Below, piece by piece: positions 27,711-37,865 of a stretch of DNA of 64,000 nt. The notes beneath the pieces were generated by a model. It saw only the letters and a program-made list of their open reading frames with translations, was not told the origin of the DNA and did not search any database. The first letter of the stretch is position 1; every line of letters starts with the position of its first letter. Source of the stretch: Aliivibrio wodanis (GTDB taxonomy: Bacteria > Pseudomonadota > Gammaproteobacteria > Enterobacterales > Vibrionaceae); NCBI GenBank assembly GCA_000953695.1, contig LN554846.1:1426001-1490000 (forward strand), in the 5' to 3' direction. The position numbers and the translations under genes are program-made.

Positions 27711-29963
27711 ATGAGTAGAAAACTTGAATTATTGGCACCTGGTGGTGATGTTGAAGCGATTAAAGCGGCCATCGTTGCAGGGGCAAATGCTGTTTACTGT
27801 GGTCTAGATATGTTCAACGCACGTAACCGCGCATCCAATCTTTCATTTGATGAGCTAAATGGTGTGTTACGACTTGCTCATGAATACGGCTGTGAAGTAT
27901 TCCTGACATTGAACGTTGTGATTCTTGAGCATGAAATTAAATCATTAGTGAAGTTACTGAATCAATTAGTAAACACAACACTTGATGGCATCATTGTTCA
28001 AGATTTAGGTGTCTTTAACCTGATCAAAAAACATTTCCCGACCTTAGATGTTCACGCTTCTACTCAGTTAACCACACACAATGAAGGCCAGATTCACTTT
28101 CTTTCAAAAGTAGGTGCATCACGCGTTAATTTATCTCGTGAATTGAATATTGAAGAAATTAAAGAGATGACAGCTGTGGCTCATGAGCACGATATCCTAA
28201 CAGAGGTGTTTGTTCATGGTTCACTGTGTATTGCTTTCTCTGGTCAATGTTACTCAAGCTCAGTGAGTGTGGGTAACTCGGGTAACCGTGGCCGTTGTAG
28301 CCAAGCGTGTCGTGATGAATACGAAGTAACAAACGTTGGCACTAAGTACCCATTAAACTTAAAAGATAACTCAGCGTATTTTGATCTTCCTGAGTTAGTT
28401 GACGCTAAAGTCGATTCATTGAAAATCGAAGGTCGTATTAAAGGTGCTCATTACGTATATACCGTAGTTGAAAACTGGCGTAAAAATATCAATAAATTTG
28501 TTGAGACAGGCGAGCTATATGAAGATGACTCAAATCTACATAAAGTGTTTAACCGTGGTTTAACCAACAAATTCTTGAAAGGTAATTTGACCAAAGACAT
28601 GTTCATCGACAACCCTCGTGATAACAGCGTAAATTATGCCGTTGATCAGAGTAACGCGATTGATGTCGTTCAGATCCAAGAAGTGAAACAAGAGCTTTAC
28701 ACTGATAAGAATGCTATTGGTGCAACACTTGAAGAAAAAATAAAATCTCTAAGTATCGATAAAATTGCGGTTACTATTGCGTTTAAAGCGGTATTAGGTG
28801 AGCCATTAACAGTGGTTATTACACCAAGAGATGAAGTTCAAGACACGTTTGAAGTGAAATCAGCATCGCTATTAAGCGAAGCGGGTCAAAAAGCGATTAC
28901 ATCAAAAGAGCTAGAAAAACGCTTTAAAGGTGTGATTAATCCTAACTATGAATTACTAGGTTATGATTTCTCTGAGTTAGGTGAAAACTTAGCGGTTCCA
29001 TTCCGCGAGCTTACTGAGCTTAAAGATCAAGTTGCTTTCTTATTGAATGATTCTAAAGACGTCATTAAATACGTAGAAGTAGAGGCGTTACCGCAACAGC
29101 CAAAAGTAGAAGAGAAAGCTAAGCTATCTATGCTTATTGCTGATGTTGCTGACTTAAATGTATGTGATGCAACAGATGCGGATATTTACTTTAAGTTACC
29201 AGAAAGCTTCAAAAAGCGTGATCGTAAGTACATCAATATCTTCTTAGAGAACCCACGTTTGATCCCATGGTTCCCTGCGGTTCTTATTGGTAAAGATTAC
29301 GACGAAGCCGTTAAAGTACTTGAAGAAGTAAAACCGGCTCGTATCGTAACCAATAATACAGGTATTGCTTATAAAGCTTTTGAAATGGGTATTGAATGGG
29401 TTGCAGGTCCATTCTTAAATACAACTAACTCACACGCGTTAGTGACAATGAAAGAAACGCTAAACTGTGCGGGTGCGTTTATTTCAAACGAGATCAATAA
29501 AGGTCAGATGAAACACATTCGTCGTCCTGAAAACTTCAAATTAGCTTACAGCATTTATCACCCAATCTTGATGATGACAAGCCGTCAGTGTTTCTTCCAG
29601 CAAACAGTAGGTTGTAATAAGCCAGCGATTGAAGCGGGTTGTATGCTGAAGTGTGAGAAAGCGACCACGATTACTAACGTGAAAGGCATTTCATTCGCTG
29701 TAGATAAACAAAAAGGTGGCTACCCAAGCATCTACAACCACGAACAGTTCTTAAACATGGATATCGTGACAGATTTCTCTGATTTGTTTGATGAGTTCTT
29801 TATCGATTTAACTAACATTGGTGGTGGTTCTAAAGAACAAGCTGATAAAGTTGAGTTAGTTAAACACTTTGAGAAGCTAATTAATGGCGATATGAGTGTT
29901 CAAGATGAATTGTTTACAATGGTTCCAATCAATACTAACGACCAATATCAACAAGGTTTGTAG
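27711..29963 (+). CDS. U32-family protein (RlhA/YdcP-like)
   Basis: 750 residues from ATG 27711 (MSRKLELLAPGG), the conserved start of U32 proteins; an upstream in-frame start at 27660 is less likely. Motifs: NAVYCGLDMFNARNRASNLS, HASTQLT, FVHGSLCIAFSGQCYSSS and SGNRGRCSQACRDEYE hold the cysteines that bind an Fe-S cluster in U32 enzymes. The Cys set continues in GCNKPAIEAGCMLKCEK. Members hydroxylate RNA (RlhA modifies C2501 of 23S rRNA, TrhP tRNA), so an RNA hydroxylase role is likely. The length exceeds E. coli RlhA (about 650) by a C-terminal extension. Confidence 0.75.
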   Translation: MSRKLELLAPGGDVEAIKAAIVAGANAVYCGLDMFNARNRASNLSFDELNGVLRLAHEYGCEVFLTLNVVILEHEIKSLVKLLNQLVNTTLDGIIVQDLGVFNLIKKHFPTLDVHASTQLTTHNEGQIHFLSKVGASRVNLSRELNIEEIKEMTAVAHEHDILTEVFVHGSLCIAFSGQCYSSSVSVGNSGNRGRCSQACRDEYEVTNVGTKYPLNLKDNSAYFDLPELVDAKVDSLKIEGRIKGAHYVYTVVENWRKNINKFVETGELYEDDSNLHKVFNRGLTNKFLKGNLTKDMFIDNPRDNSVNYAVDQSNAIDVVQIQEVKQELYTDKNAIGATLEEKIKSLSIDKIAVTIAFKAVLGEPLTVVITPRDEVQDTFEVKSASLLSEAGQKAITSKELEKRFKGVINPNYELLGYDFSELGENLAVPFRELTELKDQVAFLLNDSKDVIKYVEVEALPQQPKVEEKAKLSMLIADVADLNVCDATDADIYFKLPESFKKRDRKYINIFLENPRLIPWFPAVLIGKDYDEAVKVLEEVKPARIVTNNTGIAYKAFEMGIEWVAGPFLNTTNSHALVTMKETLNCAGAFISNEINKGQMKHIRRPENFKLAYSIYHPILMMTSRQCFFQQTVGCNKPAIEAGCMLKCEKATTITNVKGISFAVDKQKGGYPSIYNHEQFLNMDIVTDFSDLFDEFFIDLTNIGGGSKEQADKVELVKHFEKLINGDMSVQDELFTMVPINTNDQYQQGL

Positions 29964-29986
29964 ATTTAACCGATAGATGACAAGAT

Positions 29987-30020
29987 AAAGCCGCGATCAC
30001 ACCTCGCGGCTTTTTTTTGT
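29987..30020 (+). terminator. Rho-independent terminator
   Basis: AAGCCGCGA and TCGCGGCTT form a 9-bp GC-rich stem followed by a run of Ts. It ends the U32 gene. Confidence 0.92.
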
Positions 30021-30086
30021 CTATAATTAAGGAAAATAGAAATTAGTTAGTGATAATAATAAAAATCAAGTATGAGAGGTAAGACA

Positions 30087-30599
30087 ATGGTGACATTAGA
30101 ATTATTGACCAGACAAGACGGCTCAGATCTTTTGGCATTTGAATCAGAAAATAAAGAGTGGTTTGAATCTTTCATTGAAGCACGAGATGATGACTTTTTC
30201 AGTCAAGAGGGTATCGATGAACATATTGTATCGTGTTTGTCAGATCATGAAAGTGGGAAGACATACCCAATGTTGATTAAAGATGAAAAAGGCATTATTT
30301 GTGGTCGAGCTAACTTATACAATATAAATTCAGAAGACAGCTCAGCATATATTGGTTATCGAATTGGAGAGGCTTTTATTTCAAGAGGTATAGCAACGTA
30401 TGCGACAAAAGCATTAATTGAATTTGCTAAAGTGTCTCTAGATTTATCAACATTGATAGCAATGGCATCTACTGATAATTTTGCATCTCATCAAGTACTG
30501 AAAAAGAATAACTTTAAGCAGACAGGGTTTAAGCCAGAATTTACGATTGTTGAGGGCGAGATTATTGATTGCTATGAATTTCGATGCCTAATCCAATAA
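30087..30599 (+). CDS. GNAT N-acetyltransferase (RimJ/RimL type)
   Basis: 170 residues. GYRIGEAFISRGIATYATKALIEFAK near residue 90 is the acetyl-CoA loop, followed by MASTDNFASHQVLKKNNFKQTG, the RimJ/RimL signature for protein or small-molecule N-acetylation. ATG 30087 is chosen since GAGAGGTAAG lies just upstream; the earlier ATG at 30072 would overlap that site. A single gene after a terminator. Confidence 0.75.
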   Translation: MVTLELLTRQDGSDLLAFESENKEWFESFIEARDDDFFSQEGIDEHIVSCLSDHESGKTYPMLIKDEKGIICGRANLYNINSEDSSAYIGYRIGEAFISRGIATYATKALIEFAKVSLDLSTLIAMASTDNFASHQVLKKNNFKQTGFKPEFTIVEGEIIDCYEFRCLIQ

Positions 30600-30679
30600 T
30601 AGTTGCAGCAAGAATAGACTAGGCATAGCGGTAAGAGATTCCTTACTATATAATTTCTCGTTTCAAAGGAATTTCTATA

Positions 30680-31030
30680 ATGGAAATGATCATCGTCTCT
30701 TCTGAAAAACAGAAACGTTTAATTATGATTTTTGCTCGCATGAAAGCAAAGATGTCAGATAAAGCGTTACTGAAAAATTTGGATGCATATCAAATTAACT
30801 CAACGGCTTACCCTGCATTTAAAAAAGCACAAGATCTTCGTGTTGAGCGCATTCATTTACCTTTTGGTGATGATAAAACAGGTTCATTAGATGGCGGTGA
30901 CTTCTTGTTCCGTTATCTTTCTAAAGGCTATATTTGTCTTGGTGATTTTGAAGGCCAACCAAAACCAGATCTAGCTCCATGGGGCGTTCGTTCTGTTCGT
31001 CGTCAACCTAAAATCGGTTTCGGGCTGTAA
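30680..31030 (+). CDS. Hypothetical protein, 116 residues
   Basis: I do not recognise the family. The protein has no signal peptide or membrane segment. It begins with MEMIIVSSEKQKR, has a basic middle and a distinctive end, GDDKTGSLDGGDFLFRYLSKGYICLGDFEGQPKPDLAPWGVRS. GGAATTTC precedes the start and codon use matches the neighbours. The run of Gly-Asp and aromatic residues near 75-100 looks like a folded beta domain. Probably a conserved vibrio gene. Confidence 0.6.
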   Translation: MEMIIVSSEKQKRLIMIFARMKAKMSDKALLKNLDAYQINSTAYPAFKKAQDLRVERIHLPFGDDKTGSLDGGDFLFRYLSKGYICLGDFEGQPKPDLAPWGVRSVRRQPKIGFGL

Positions 31031-31235
31031 TAGGTTAAAACTATCAATTACAGGATAGTTATAGCTGCATCATAATATTGATTAGCTAATCAGAATTAAA
31101 TTGCAATGGGAGTATTCTATAAAACTCAATGTTATGAGTTTGGTAGAGCTTCCATTAATTATTTCAATGCAAGCACCATCACTCTTAAAGTTACCTGATT
31201 AACGGATTATCCAAATTGCTATTAAAGGAAATTAA

Positions 31236-34118
31236 ATGAAAGCAACATCGTTATCGTCGATATTGGCACTGAGTGCATTATCTCTTTCTATGTTAAGTAT
31301 GAATAGCTCAGCAAATGTGAGTTCGATTCCCGTGATTGGTGGGGTAGTAAACTCTGCTGAAATCTTAAAAAATCAGATAAATACATCAGTAACCTATACG
31401 ACTAAAACGGTGCGTGATGCGGCTATTTTTACTATAGCAGGCATCACATTAGATGCTTATATTCTATCTCTTCCGCTTGATAGCCGTGTCAAGGCTCGTG
31501 TTATAGCTCAATTATCAAATCCTTCATATGCAATTCCTTTAGGGCATTTCCTCTATACTTTCGTGGATAAATATGGAGATATGGATAACGACGATGCCTT
31601 CAAAGAATATTTAAAAACTATCTACGATGAGAAGATGTTACGTGAATTTAGTCATTCTTTATTTACCTTAGATAAGATGAAACAAGAGGCTAAGCCAGAT
31701 ACTTCAGATAGCCACCACCAAGGGTTAAACATCGATCGAAAATTCATTGCTAACATGGTTGTTGTTTATGATGAACTAGTTCAGATTGGTGAATGGAAAG
31801 ATCTTGAGCAACTGCCTGAGCGCTATACTTATCTCTCAGATACGCCAGAAGACAGAAAAGTTATTGATAGAATCCAACCGATTATTATTTCTGGCATGAC
31901 TCAGACGGTTGCTGGTATGGATGAAGGAGACATTCGTGCGGCGCTAGAGCGAATTATTGATGATGCTAAACCTGAGAATAAAGGTAAAATTAATAATAAA
32001 GCGGAAGCCTTAACCATCACCTTAATTGATTTTGTTCGTTTGAATGTATTGAAATCGTATCGTCAGTTTATTTATCAAGAATCTCGAAAAGAAGCTTTAA
32101 ATGATTGGCTTCAACAGACATTTAAAGATGATCCAAATTATTTGATAGCTTATCTAGAGTCTCGTCAAGAGCGTCGATTGGCGGTACAAGTTACTGTTGA
32201 TGGGTTGCAGCAAGGCTTGATTCAAGGTTTAGTATCACCCACTGAAACGCCTTTTTTAAAACACATTTATCAAGATCACCTCAAGCATAAAGATTATAAG
32301 CCTCAAACAGAACCAACATCAGAGCCAGAGCATGAGCAGCAACTTTCATTTTTAAAGCGCTTGGTAGAAAAAGAGTATAACGACCCTAATTATTTGCCAT
32401 TTTTTACTCAATTGTATAAGCAATATGAGGAAAGTATTGTAAATGTCGGTATCTCATCGACACCCACCATTAGTGTGCGTAACTTGCCTATTATTAAAAC
32501 AGGTGCGAAAGTTTCTGGTAAAGGAGGGACGGGCATCCCCAATTTTCACTTTGTTGATAGAAAAGAAGATCGTGCCTATTACTTCTTTGGTAACGATGCA
32601 TTGCAATTGGATCGTTTGATGGACGCGAACAAGGTTCAAACTATGTTCGATCGTTTGGATTACCTAGTTACGTTAAATTGTAATGCTCAATATGATTGGA
32701 ATGCACACACGACTTATGATGGGCTTGTTAATTTAGGTGCGGGTGAAAGTTTACGAGATTTTGGTGAAAAACGCTGTTTACGTGAACTAACCCAACGAGC
32801 GAAAATAGAAAAAAATATCGTTGAAATACGCTCTGATTTAATAAAAGACATTCGTGTTTACCAAGAGATTTTCATTTTAAATATTTACGGAAAATTGACT
32901 CAAAAATGGAAAATTCAACAACATCTAGAGTCTCTTGCTAATTTAGAGCAAGAAGGGATGCCAGATTACACCTTAATCTATAATCCATGGCCTGATCATT
33001 TTGCGCATTTTACTGGTCCTTTTAGCGATGAAATACTCATGCCAACAGGAGAGTTAAACCGACTGGATTATTGGTTAACTCAATTTACGAATACTTATAA
33101 AGATGCAGGTGTTTATGAGCGTACCTTATGGGGAATGGCAGGAGATCACGGTTTATCTCCGGTGTATTATTCATTAAATCCTGAGAAACAAGTATTTGAA
33201 ACGCTTCAAGCGGAGTTAGACTATCCACTTGTAATAAAGAAAATTTCATCCGATGAAGGAGAGGGGCCTAAAATTACTAATGCCCTTAATTATGAGAGCA
33301 ATAAAGAAGTAGACGTGGTGGTGGCTTCGACTGCTGGTGGTAACTTTATGATGGATTTCTTTAATTCTGCTCAAGGTTGGAAAGTGCAGCCCACGTACGC
33401 AGAACTGACTAGCTGGATGCCTGTGAATGCACCACAAGGAAAATCCATTAATGTGATGAATGAGATTACTTCTCGCTTAAAAGAATCGCTAGACTATCTT
33501 GTTGTTAGAGAAAGTGCCTGTACGTTAGATAACTGTGAGGTACGAATTATTGGTTTCAAAGAAGGCATTAGAGTTGATGAATTGATCACTAAAAAAGGTG
33601 GGCGATTATTTTACCATCCAGAGATTAATTCTCCTCAACTGTTAGAGCTTAACGTGTTAAACCCTTATCTTCCTCAACCAAATGAGAAAGAATTAGCAGA
33701 GTATAAAAAATATTATCAGCGTTGTGTTGTACAAGCCACTACTAGTGATGTGAGTTCGTGGTGTACTCAAGAAGAGTGGAGAGCATTAACGGCTTATTCC
33801 ACAAGACCTGATTCAATCAATCAATTAGCACAAATTTATGAAGAAGATAGAGCAGGGACGATCAACCTATTTCCTAAATTTGGTGTTGGCTTTAATACTA
33901 AAGTTCCTGGGCGACATGCAGGAGAGCACTATTTAGAGAAAGATGCCTTTTTAGGGTTCTGGGGAAGTCCTGTAGATAAAGATATGACACCATTGACGAT
34001 TCATGAAAATGGATCTTTAGCACCAACGTTATATCAATATCTTACGAATGAAGTGGTTACTGTTGGTGATAATGGCTGGGGTTATCCCTCACTCCTTAAT
34101 GAGCTGAGCACTCAATGA
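31236..34118 (+). CDS. Large secreted alkaline-phosphatase-superfamily (nucleotide pyrophosphatase-like) protein
   Basis: 960 residues with a signal peptide (MKATSLSSILALSALSLSMLS). A helical N-terminal part runs to about 380. From there a phosphodiesterase-like core is suggested: GKGGTGIPNFHFVD near residue 430 (candidate Thr nucleophile), DHFAHFTGPFSDEIL near 588, GMAGDHG near 632 and GRHAGEHY near 897, giving the Asp/His residues expected for two metal sites. Cysteine pairs near 765 and 830-840 suggest an extracytoplasmic fold. The superfamily call is good; the exact substrate and N-terminal domain are unknown. Confidence 0.7.
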   Translation: MKATSLSSILALSALSLSMLSMNSSANVSSIPVIGGVVNSAEILKNQINTSVTYTTKTVRDAAIFTIAGITLDAYILSLPLDSRVKARVIAQLSNPSYAIPLGHFLYTFVDKYGDMDNDDAFKEYLKTIYDEKMLREFSHSLFTLDKMKQEAKPDTSDSHHQGLNIDRKFIANMVVVYDELVQIGEWKDLEQLPERYTYLSDTPEDRKVIDRIQPIIISGMTQTVAGMDEGDIRAALERIIDDAKPENKGKINNKAEALTITLIDFVRLNVLKSYRQFIYQESRKEALNDWLQQTFKDDPNYLIAYLESRQERRLAVQVTVDGLQQGLIQGLVSPTETPFLKHIYQDHLKHKDYKPQTEPTSEPEHEQQLSFLKRLVEKEYNDPNYLPFFTQLYKQYEESIVNVGISSTPTISVRNLPIIKTGAKVSGKGGTGIPNFHFVDRKEDRAYYFFGNDALQLDRLMDANKVQTMFDRLDYLVTLNCNAQYDWNAHTTYDGLVNLGAGESLRDFGEKRCLRELTQRAKIEKNIVEIRSDLIKDIRVYQEIFILNIYGKLTQKWKIQQHLESLANLEQEGMPDYTLIYNPWPDHFAHFTGPFSDEILMPTGELNRLDYWLTQFTNTYKDAGVYERTLWGMAGDHGLSPVYYSLNPEKQVFETLQAELDYPLVIKKISSDEGEGPKITNALNYESNKEVDVVVASTAGGNFMMDFFNSAQGWKVQPTYAELTSWMPVNAPQGKSINVMNEITSRLKESLDYLVVRESACTLDNCEVRIIGFKEGIRVDELITKKGGRLFYHPEINSPQLLELNVLNPYLPQPNEKELAEYKKYYQRCVVQATTSDVSSWCTQEEWRALTAYSTRPDSINQLAQIYEEDRAGTINLFPKFGVGFNTKVPGRHAGEHYLEKDAFLGFWGSPVDKDMTPLTIHENGSLAPTLYQYLTNEVVTVGDNGWGYPSLLNELSTQ

Positions 34119-34384
34119 TATGTAACACTTTGTGGTTGCTGCTGATAATTGCTAGTTATCACATTGTTGCGGCTGTGTTTTGTGTTAAGTTGTTCAAAGA
34201 TAATGTTTAAATTAAGATGTTAGTTTGTGAGTGAGTCTATATTTCTTAATATTAATACTGATATTATATTTAACACAATAACCATCAATTTTATAAATAT
34301 GTAGATGGAATGAGGTAAGAATGGTTGGCTTAAACTGTTCTTACTGCGAATTATTTGATAGCAGTCACAATAAAAGAGAAAAAT

Positions 34385-36277
34385 ATGCATCTAACATTAA
34401 AAACAAAGCTTGTAATAACAAGTGTCGCTCTTATCGTTTTAACCATTATCTCTCTCGGGACATTTTCATACCAAACCATGAAAACACAAGCTTGGGATGG
34501 TATTCGTAGTGAGAGTGGAAATACTGCAAAAGCCTATAGTTTAGGTATTGGGGATTGGTTTAAGGGACGCCAAGATGCCATTACTGCAATGAAAGATGCC
34601 ATTGAGCGAGACCCAAATTTAGACGTTGTTGCACACCTAAAACAGACATTTACTTCGGGTGGTTTTGGTTTAAGCTATTATGGAAATGCAGAAGGTGTGA
34701 TGCAGCGTCAAGATCCATCATTAAATAAAGCGGGTTATGATCCACGAACTCGTGGTTGGTATAAAGAAACTCTAGCTGCCAACAAAGCGATTACTACAAA
34801 GCCTTATGTTAGTCATACCATGCAAGCATTAGTGGTAACGCTAACTGAACCAGTTCGAAAAAATGGCCAAATTATTGGTGTTACTGCATCAAATTTAGCA
34901 TTAGGCACCCTGATTGAAGATGTTTTAGACATTCCAGTACCAGGGAAAGGCTACGCAATGTTACTTGATATCAGTAATAAGATTGTTGTTGCTCACCCTA
35001 ATGAAAAAATTGCCTTAAAACCAATTGCAGATCTTGGTAAAGGCTTTGATGCGAATAACTTAAATAAAGAAATATCATCCGATGGTTTTTTCTTTACCGA
35101 AGAGAACGGTAGAGAAGAAGCAGTAATGATAACAGCTGTGCCTCATACGAATTGGGCAATTGCGTTAGTGATGGATAAAGAAACCTTAGAAGCGCCGTTA
35201 AATGCAATGCTATTTAAACTAATACTTATTGGTGGTTTAATCTTATTATTTGTTTCATTATTTACCGGCTGGTTAGTTACACGTCAACTACGTGAACTAG
35301 GTACCGTATCAGAAGCGTTAGCAGATATTGCAAATGGTGACGGGGATTTAACGGTACGAATTAATGTTAAATCAGATGATGAAGTAGGAAAGCTGGCAGA
35401 AAACTTTAATCAGTTTGTGTCTCGCTTACACACTATGGCATCTAACTTACGTGAAATAACCTTAGAGCTAAACCAGTCAGCAGCAGACTCAGCAGATTCG
35501 GCACTTAAACGCAGTGATAGTATACGCCATCAACAAGATGAAATTACTATGGTTGCTACCGCAGTTACTGAGATGGCAAGTGCAACACAAGAAATTGCGG
35601 GTAATGCAGAAAATACGGCAAAATCTGCATCGCAAGCTGTTGATTTAACAAAAGAGGGGCATCAACAAGCGACTCAAAGCCAAGCATCAATTGGTAATCT
35701 TGCGCGTGAAGTAAATAGTGCGGTTGGTATCATTGAAGATCTTGATGGTCATGCTCAAAAAATCAGTTCAATTCTTGCGACAATTCGTTCAATTGCAGAG
35801 CAAACGAATCTATTGGCGTTAAATGCAGCGATTGAAGCTGCACGAGCAGGTGAGCAGGGTCGAGGTTTTGCGGTAGTAGCAGACGAAGTTCGAGTGTTAT
35901 CGCAACGTACTCATACTTCTACTGAGGAGATCCAAGCAATGATTGAGACACTGCAATCGACGACACAAGAAGCAGTATCGGTTATGTCAGATAGCCATCA
36001 CTTAGCAGAAACGAGTGTTAAAGATGTCGATGAAGCAGGAGTTAGTATTGATAATATTGCTGATCAAATTAACCTTATCAGTGATATGGCAACACAAATA
36101 GCTTCAGCAGCAGAAGAGCAATCAAGCGTGACCTCTGAAATTAGCCGCAATACGGAAGGCGTACAAGAAGTTGCAAACCAAATGGCCTCAGAAGCAGAAA
36201 GTGCAGCACAACAAGCAGAAGCATTAAAATCATTGGCAGATTCGTTAGAAGAGGAAATTAAGCGCTATAAGCTTTAA
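34385..36277 (+). CDS. Methyl-accepting chemotaxis protein with double Cache sensor
   Basis: 630 residues from ATG 34385 (AAGAGAAA upstream). TM1 near 10-30, a periplasmic dCache domain at about 35-275, TM2 near 280-300, HAMP, and a cytoplasmic signalling rod whose hairpin tip is [32 protein letters not shown]. The sensor has YDPRTRGWY, the core of amino-acid-binding dCache receptors, but the later conserved Asp position in GVTASN reads Asn, so the ligand may differ. It would feed the CheA/CheW array. Confidence 0.88.
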   Translation: MHLTLKTKLVITSVALIVLTIISLGTFSYQTMKTQAWDGIRSESGNTAKAYSLGIGDWFKGRQDAITAMKDAIERDPNLDVVAHLKQTFTSGGFGLSYYGNAEGVMQRQDPSLNKAGYDPRTRGWYKETLAANKAITTKPYVSHTMQALVVTLTEPVRKNGQIIGVTASNLALGTLIEDVLDIPVPGKGYAMLLDISNKIVVAHPNEKIALKPIADLGKGFDANNLNKEISSDGFFFTEENGREEAVMITAVPHTNWAIALVMDKETLEAPLNAMLFKLILIGGLILLFVSLFTGWLVTRQLRELGTVSEALADIANGDGDLTVRINVKSDDEVGKLAENFNQFVSRLHTMASNLREITLELNQSAADSADSALKRSDSIRHQQDEITMVATAVTEMASATQEIAGNAENTAKSASQAVDLTKEGHQQATQSQASIGNLAREVNSAVGIIEDLDGHAQKISSILATIRSIAEQTNLLALNAAIEAARAGEQGRGFAVVADEVRVLSQRTHTSTEEIQAMIETLQSTTQEAVSVMSDSHHLAETSVKDVDEAGVSIDNIADQINLISDMATQIASAAEEQSSVTSEISRNTEGVQEVANQMASEAESAAQQAEALKSLADSLEEEIKRYKL

Positions 36278-36333
36278 ACATGAAAGTAGTGCCTTAGTGC
36301 CTCATTCATAAATAGAGCGTAAGTGGTTAGTTT

Positions 36334-36371
36334 TAAAGACGAGTAAGAGTGTTTACTCGTCTTTAATTTTC
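36334..36371. terminator. Bidirectional terminator
   Basis: AAAGACGAGTAA and TTTACTCGTCTTT pair around a 5-base loop, flanked by T-rich sequence, between the chemoreceptor and the convergent fdhD. Confidence 0.85.
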
Positions 36372-36378
36372 TTAGGCC

Positions 36379-37251
36379 CTAAACACTAGCCCCTTGAGAC
36401 TCACTTCCAAGCGCCGCTTCACCTTTCACATCAAAATTGATTTTTTCATGGCCAGCAAATACTTGGAAGCGTTTACCTTTAGCGCGAGCAATAATCGTAA
36501 TGCCAAATTTCTGCGCCAAATCTAAGCCCATTTGTGTTACGCCTGAGCGAGAAAGTAAAACGGGAATACCCATTTGAGCAACTTTGATCACCATTTCAGA
36601 GGTTAAACGCCCAGTGGTGTAAAACAGCTTATTGTCGCCCGTACCACGGTTTAACCATAATTCACCCGCAAGTGTATCAACCGCATTATGACGGCCTACA
36701 TCTTCCACAAAAGAAAGCACTTGGTTGTTTTCACAAATCGCACAGCCATGAACTGCGCCAGCCGCTTTATAGGTGTCATTATGATAAGTCAGCGCTTCTA
36801 ATGATGCATAAAGATCTGATTGGTTAATCGTGACTTGAGGCACTTGGTAATTCTCAAGTTGCTTCATAACGTTGCCATACATGGTGCCTTGACCGCAGCC
36901 AGAGGTAACCGTCTTCTTCTTTAAATTCTCTTTAACGTGTTCGGTGGTCTCTTTAGTATTCACCGCGGCTGTTTTGGTTTCCCAATCAATCATGATGGAT
37001 TCTAATAACGTCACATCGCTAATAAAATGTTGATTCTTTAAATAGCCAACAACTAATTCAGCAGGGCGTGCACCTAACGTCATTAGAGTCACCACTTCTT
37101 GCCAATTCAACATAACCGTTAATGGTTGTTCACACGCGACTTCTTTTGTTAGCTTCTCACCGTATTCATCATAAACATCCACAGTAAGAGTTTGTTTAGG
37201 TACAGCGCCAGTAGTTATTATTCTTGGTGATTGGCTCAAAGTAAGCTCCAA
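36379..37251 (-). CDS. fdhD: Formate dehydrogenase accessory sulfurtransferase
   Basis: 290 residues. Carries sulfur from IscS to the bis-MGD cofactor of formate dehydrogenase, a step needed for activity. Conserved features are the loop VTSGCGQGTMYG near residue 117, the GRHNAVD motif near 195 and YTTGRLTSEMVIKVAQMGIPVLLSRSGVT near 220. E. coli FdhD has a CxxC at the active loop; here only one Cys (SGCGQG) is present, as in some other gammaproteobacterial members from memory. It diverges from the DUF3305-DUF3306 genes and has its own sigma-54-type promoter. Confidence 0.9.
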   Translation of the reverse strand: MELTLSQSPRIITTGAVPKQTLTVDVYDEYGEKLTKEVACEQPLTVMLNWQEVVTLMTLGARPAELVVGYLKNQHFISDVTLLESIMIDWETKTAAVNTKETTEHVKENLKKKTVTSGCGQGTMYGNVMKQLENYQVPQVTINQSDLYASLEALTYHNDTYKAAGAVHGCAICENNQVLSFVEDVGRHNAVDTLAGELWLNRGTGDNKLFYTTGRLTSEMVIKVAQMGIPVLLSRSGVTQMGLDLAQKFGITIIARAKGKRFQVFAGHEKINFDVKGEAALGSESQGASV

Positions 37252-37285
37252 ATTAATGAGATTTAAGGTAATTAACGTATTACAC

Positions 37286-37301
37286 GCAAATTTTATACCA
37301 C
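37286..37301 (-). promoter_or_regulatory. Probable sigma-54 promoter of fdhD
   Basis: The minus strand reads GTGGTATAAAATTTGC, with GG and GC exactly 10 bases apart. It would give an untranslated leader of about 20-25 bases to fdhD. Confidence 0.6.
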
Positions 37302-37316
37302 AGGATGAGTTGTGGT
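37297..37316. promoter_or_regulatory. Inverted repeat between divergent sigma-54 promoters
   Basis: ACCACA and TGTGGT arms, separated by 8 bases, lie between the fdhD and DUF3305 promoters. It differs from the GGGACA-N3-TGTCCC palindrome. It may bind a different regulator or be incidental. Confidence 0.35.
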
Positions 37317-37337
37317 TAAATTAGAAATAAACCGTTG

Positions 37338-37353
37338 TTGGTATAAGGATTGC
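37338..37353 (+). promoter_or_regulatory. Probable sigma-54 promoter of the DUF3305-DUF3306 genes
   Basis: TTGGTATAAGGATTGC has exact GG-N10-GC spacing and differs from the tupA promoter at one base. It lies about 50 bases before the GTG start of the DUF3305 gene. Confidence 0.75.
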
Positions 37354-37403
37354 TTTATAGTGTGAATAGAGATAAAAAAGCCTCATAAAAAGAAGGGTGA
37401 CTT

Positions 37404-37865
37404 GTGGATCAAAAAACAGAAAATCAATGGCCACTTCAGTTTGAAGTGATTGAAGAAACCAAACAAGTAGGACGTTGGAGTGCGCCATCTTGGCATATTG
37501 GTGACATTCATCTTTATGAGAAAAAAACACAAGCAGCGCAAAGTAACGGCATCTTGTTTGAGCGTGAGCTAGAAATATTCTTAGATGAACGAACCGATTA
37601 CCGTTTTAACTTAAGCTCTCAAGATCCTAAGCTATTTTTTGCCTTTGAAAATGATAATGATGTACTTACCCCAGTAATGATCACGGCTTCACAAAGCTTG
37701 ATAGGGCAATACATGGATGGTGATTACGTTGTGCTATCGATTGGAATGCCACTACCTGTACAAGCATGGTTAGAAGCTTTTATTGGCAAAAACGGTGAAC
37801 TGATAGAAGTTCGTAGAAAGAAACGTAAAGGTGCGGGGCGCGCAAGTGAGCAACTTCCTAAGTAG
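37404..37865 (+). CDS. DUF3305 protein of the formate dehydrogenase cluster
   Basis: 153 residues, GTG start with AAGAAGGG about 9 bases upstream. The sequence around QVGRWSAPSWHIGDIHLYE, ILFERELEIFLDERTDYRFNLSSQDP and PVQAWLEAFIGKNGELIEVRRKKRKGAG fits DUF3305 as I recall it. The family is encoded with formate dehydrogenase genes in proteobacteria and its role is unknown; it may help assembly or maturation. The C-terminus is basic. It overlaps the next gene by 20 bases, so the two are translationally coupled. Confidence 0.7.
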   Translation: MDQKTENQWPLQFEVIEETKQVGRWSAPSWHIGDIHLYEKKTQAAQSNGILFERELEIFLDERTDYRFNLSSQDPKLFFAFENDNDVLTPVMITASQSLIGQYMDGDYVVLSIGMPLPVQAWLEAFIGKNGELIEVRRKKRKGAGRASEQLPK

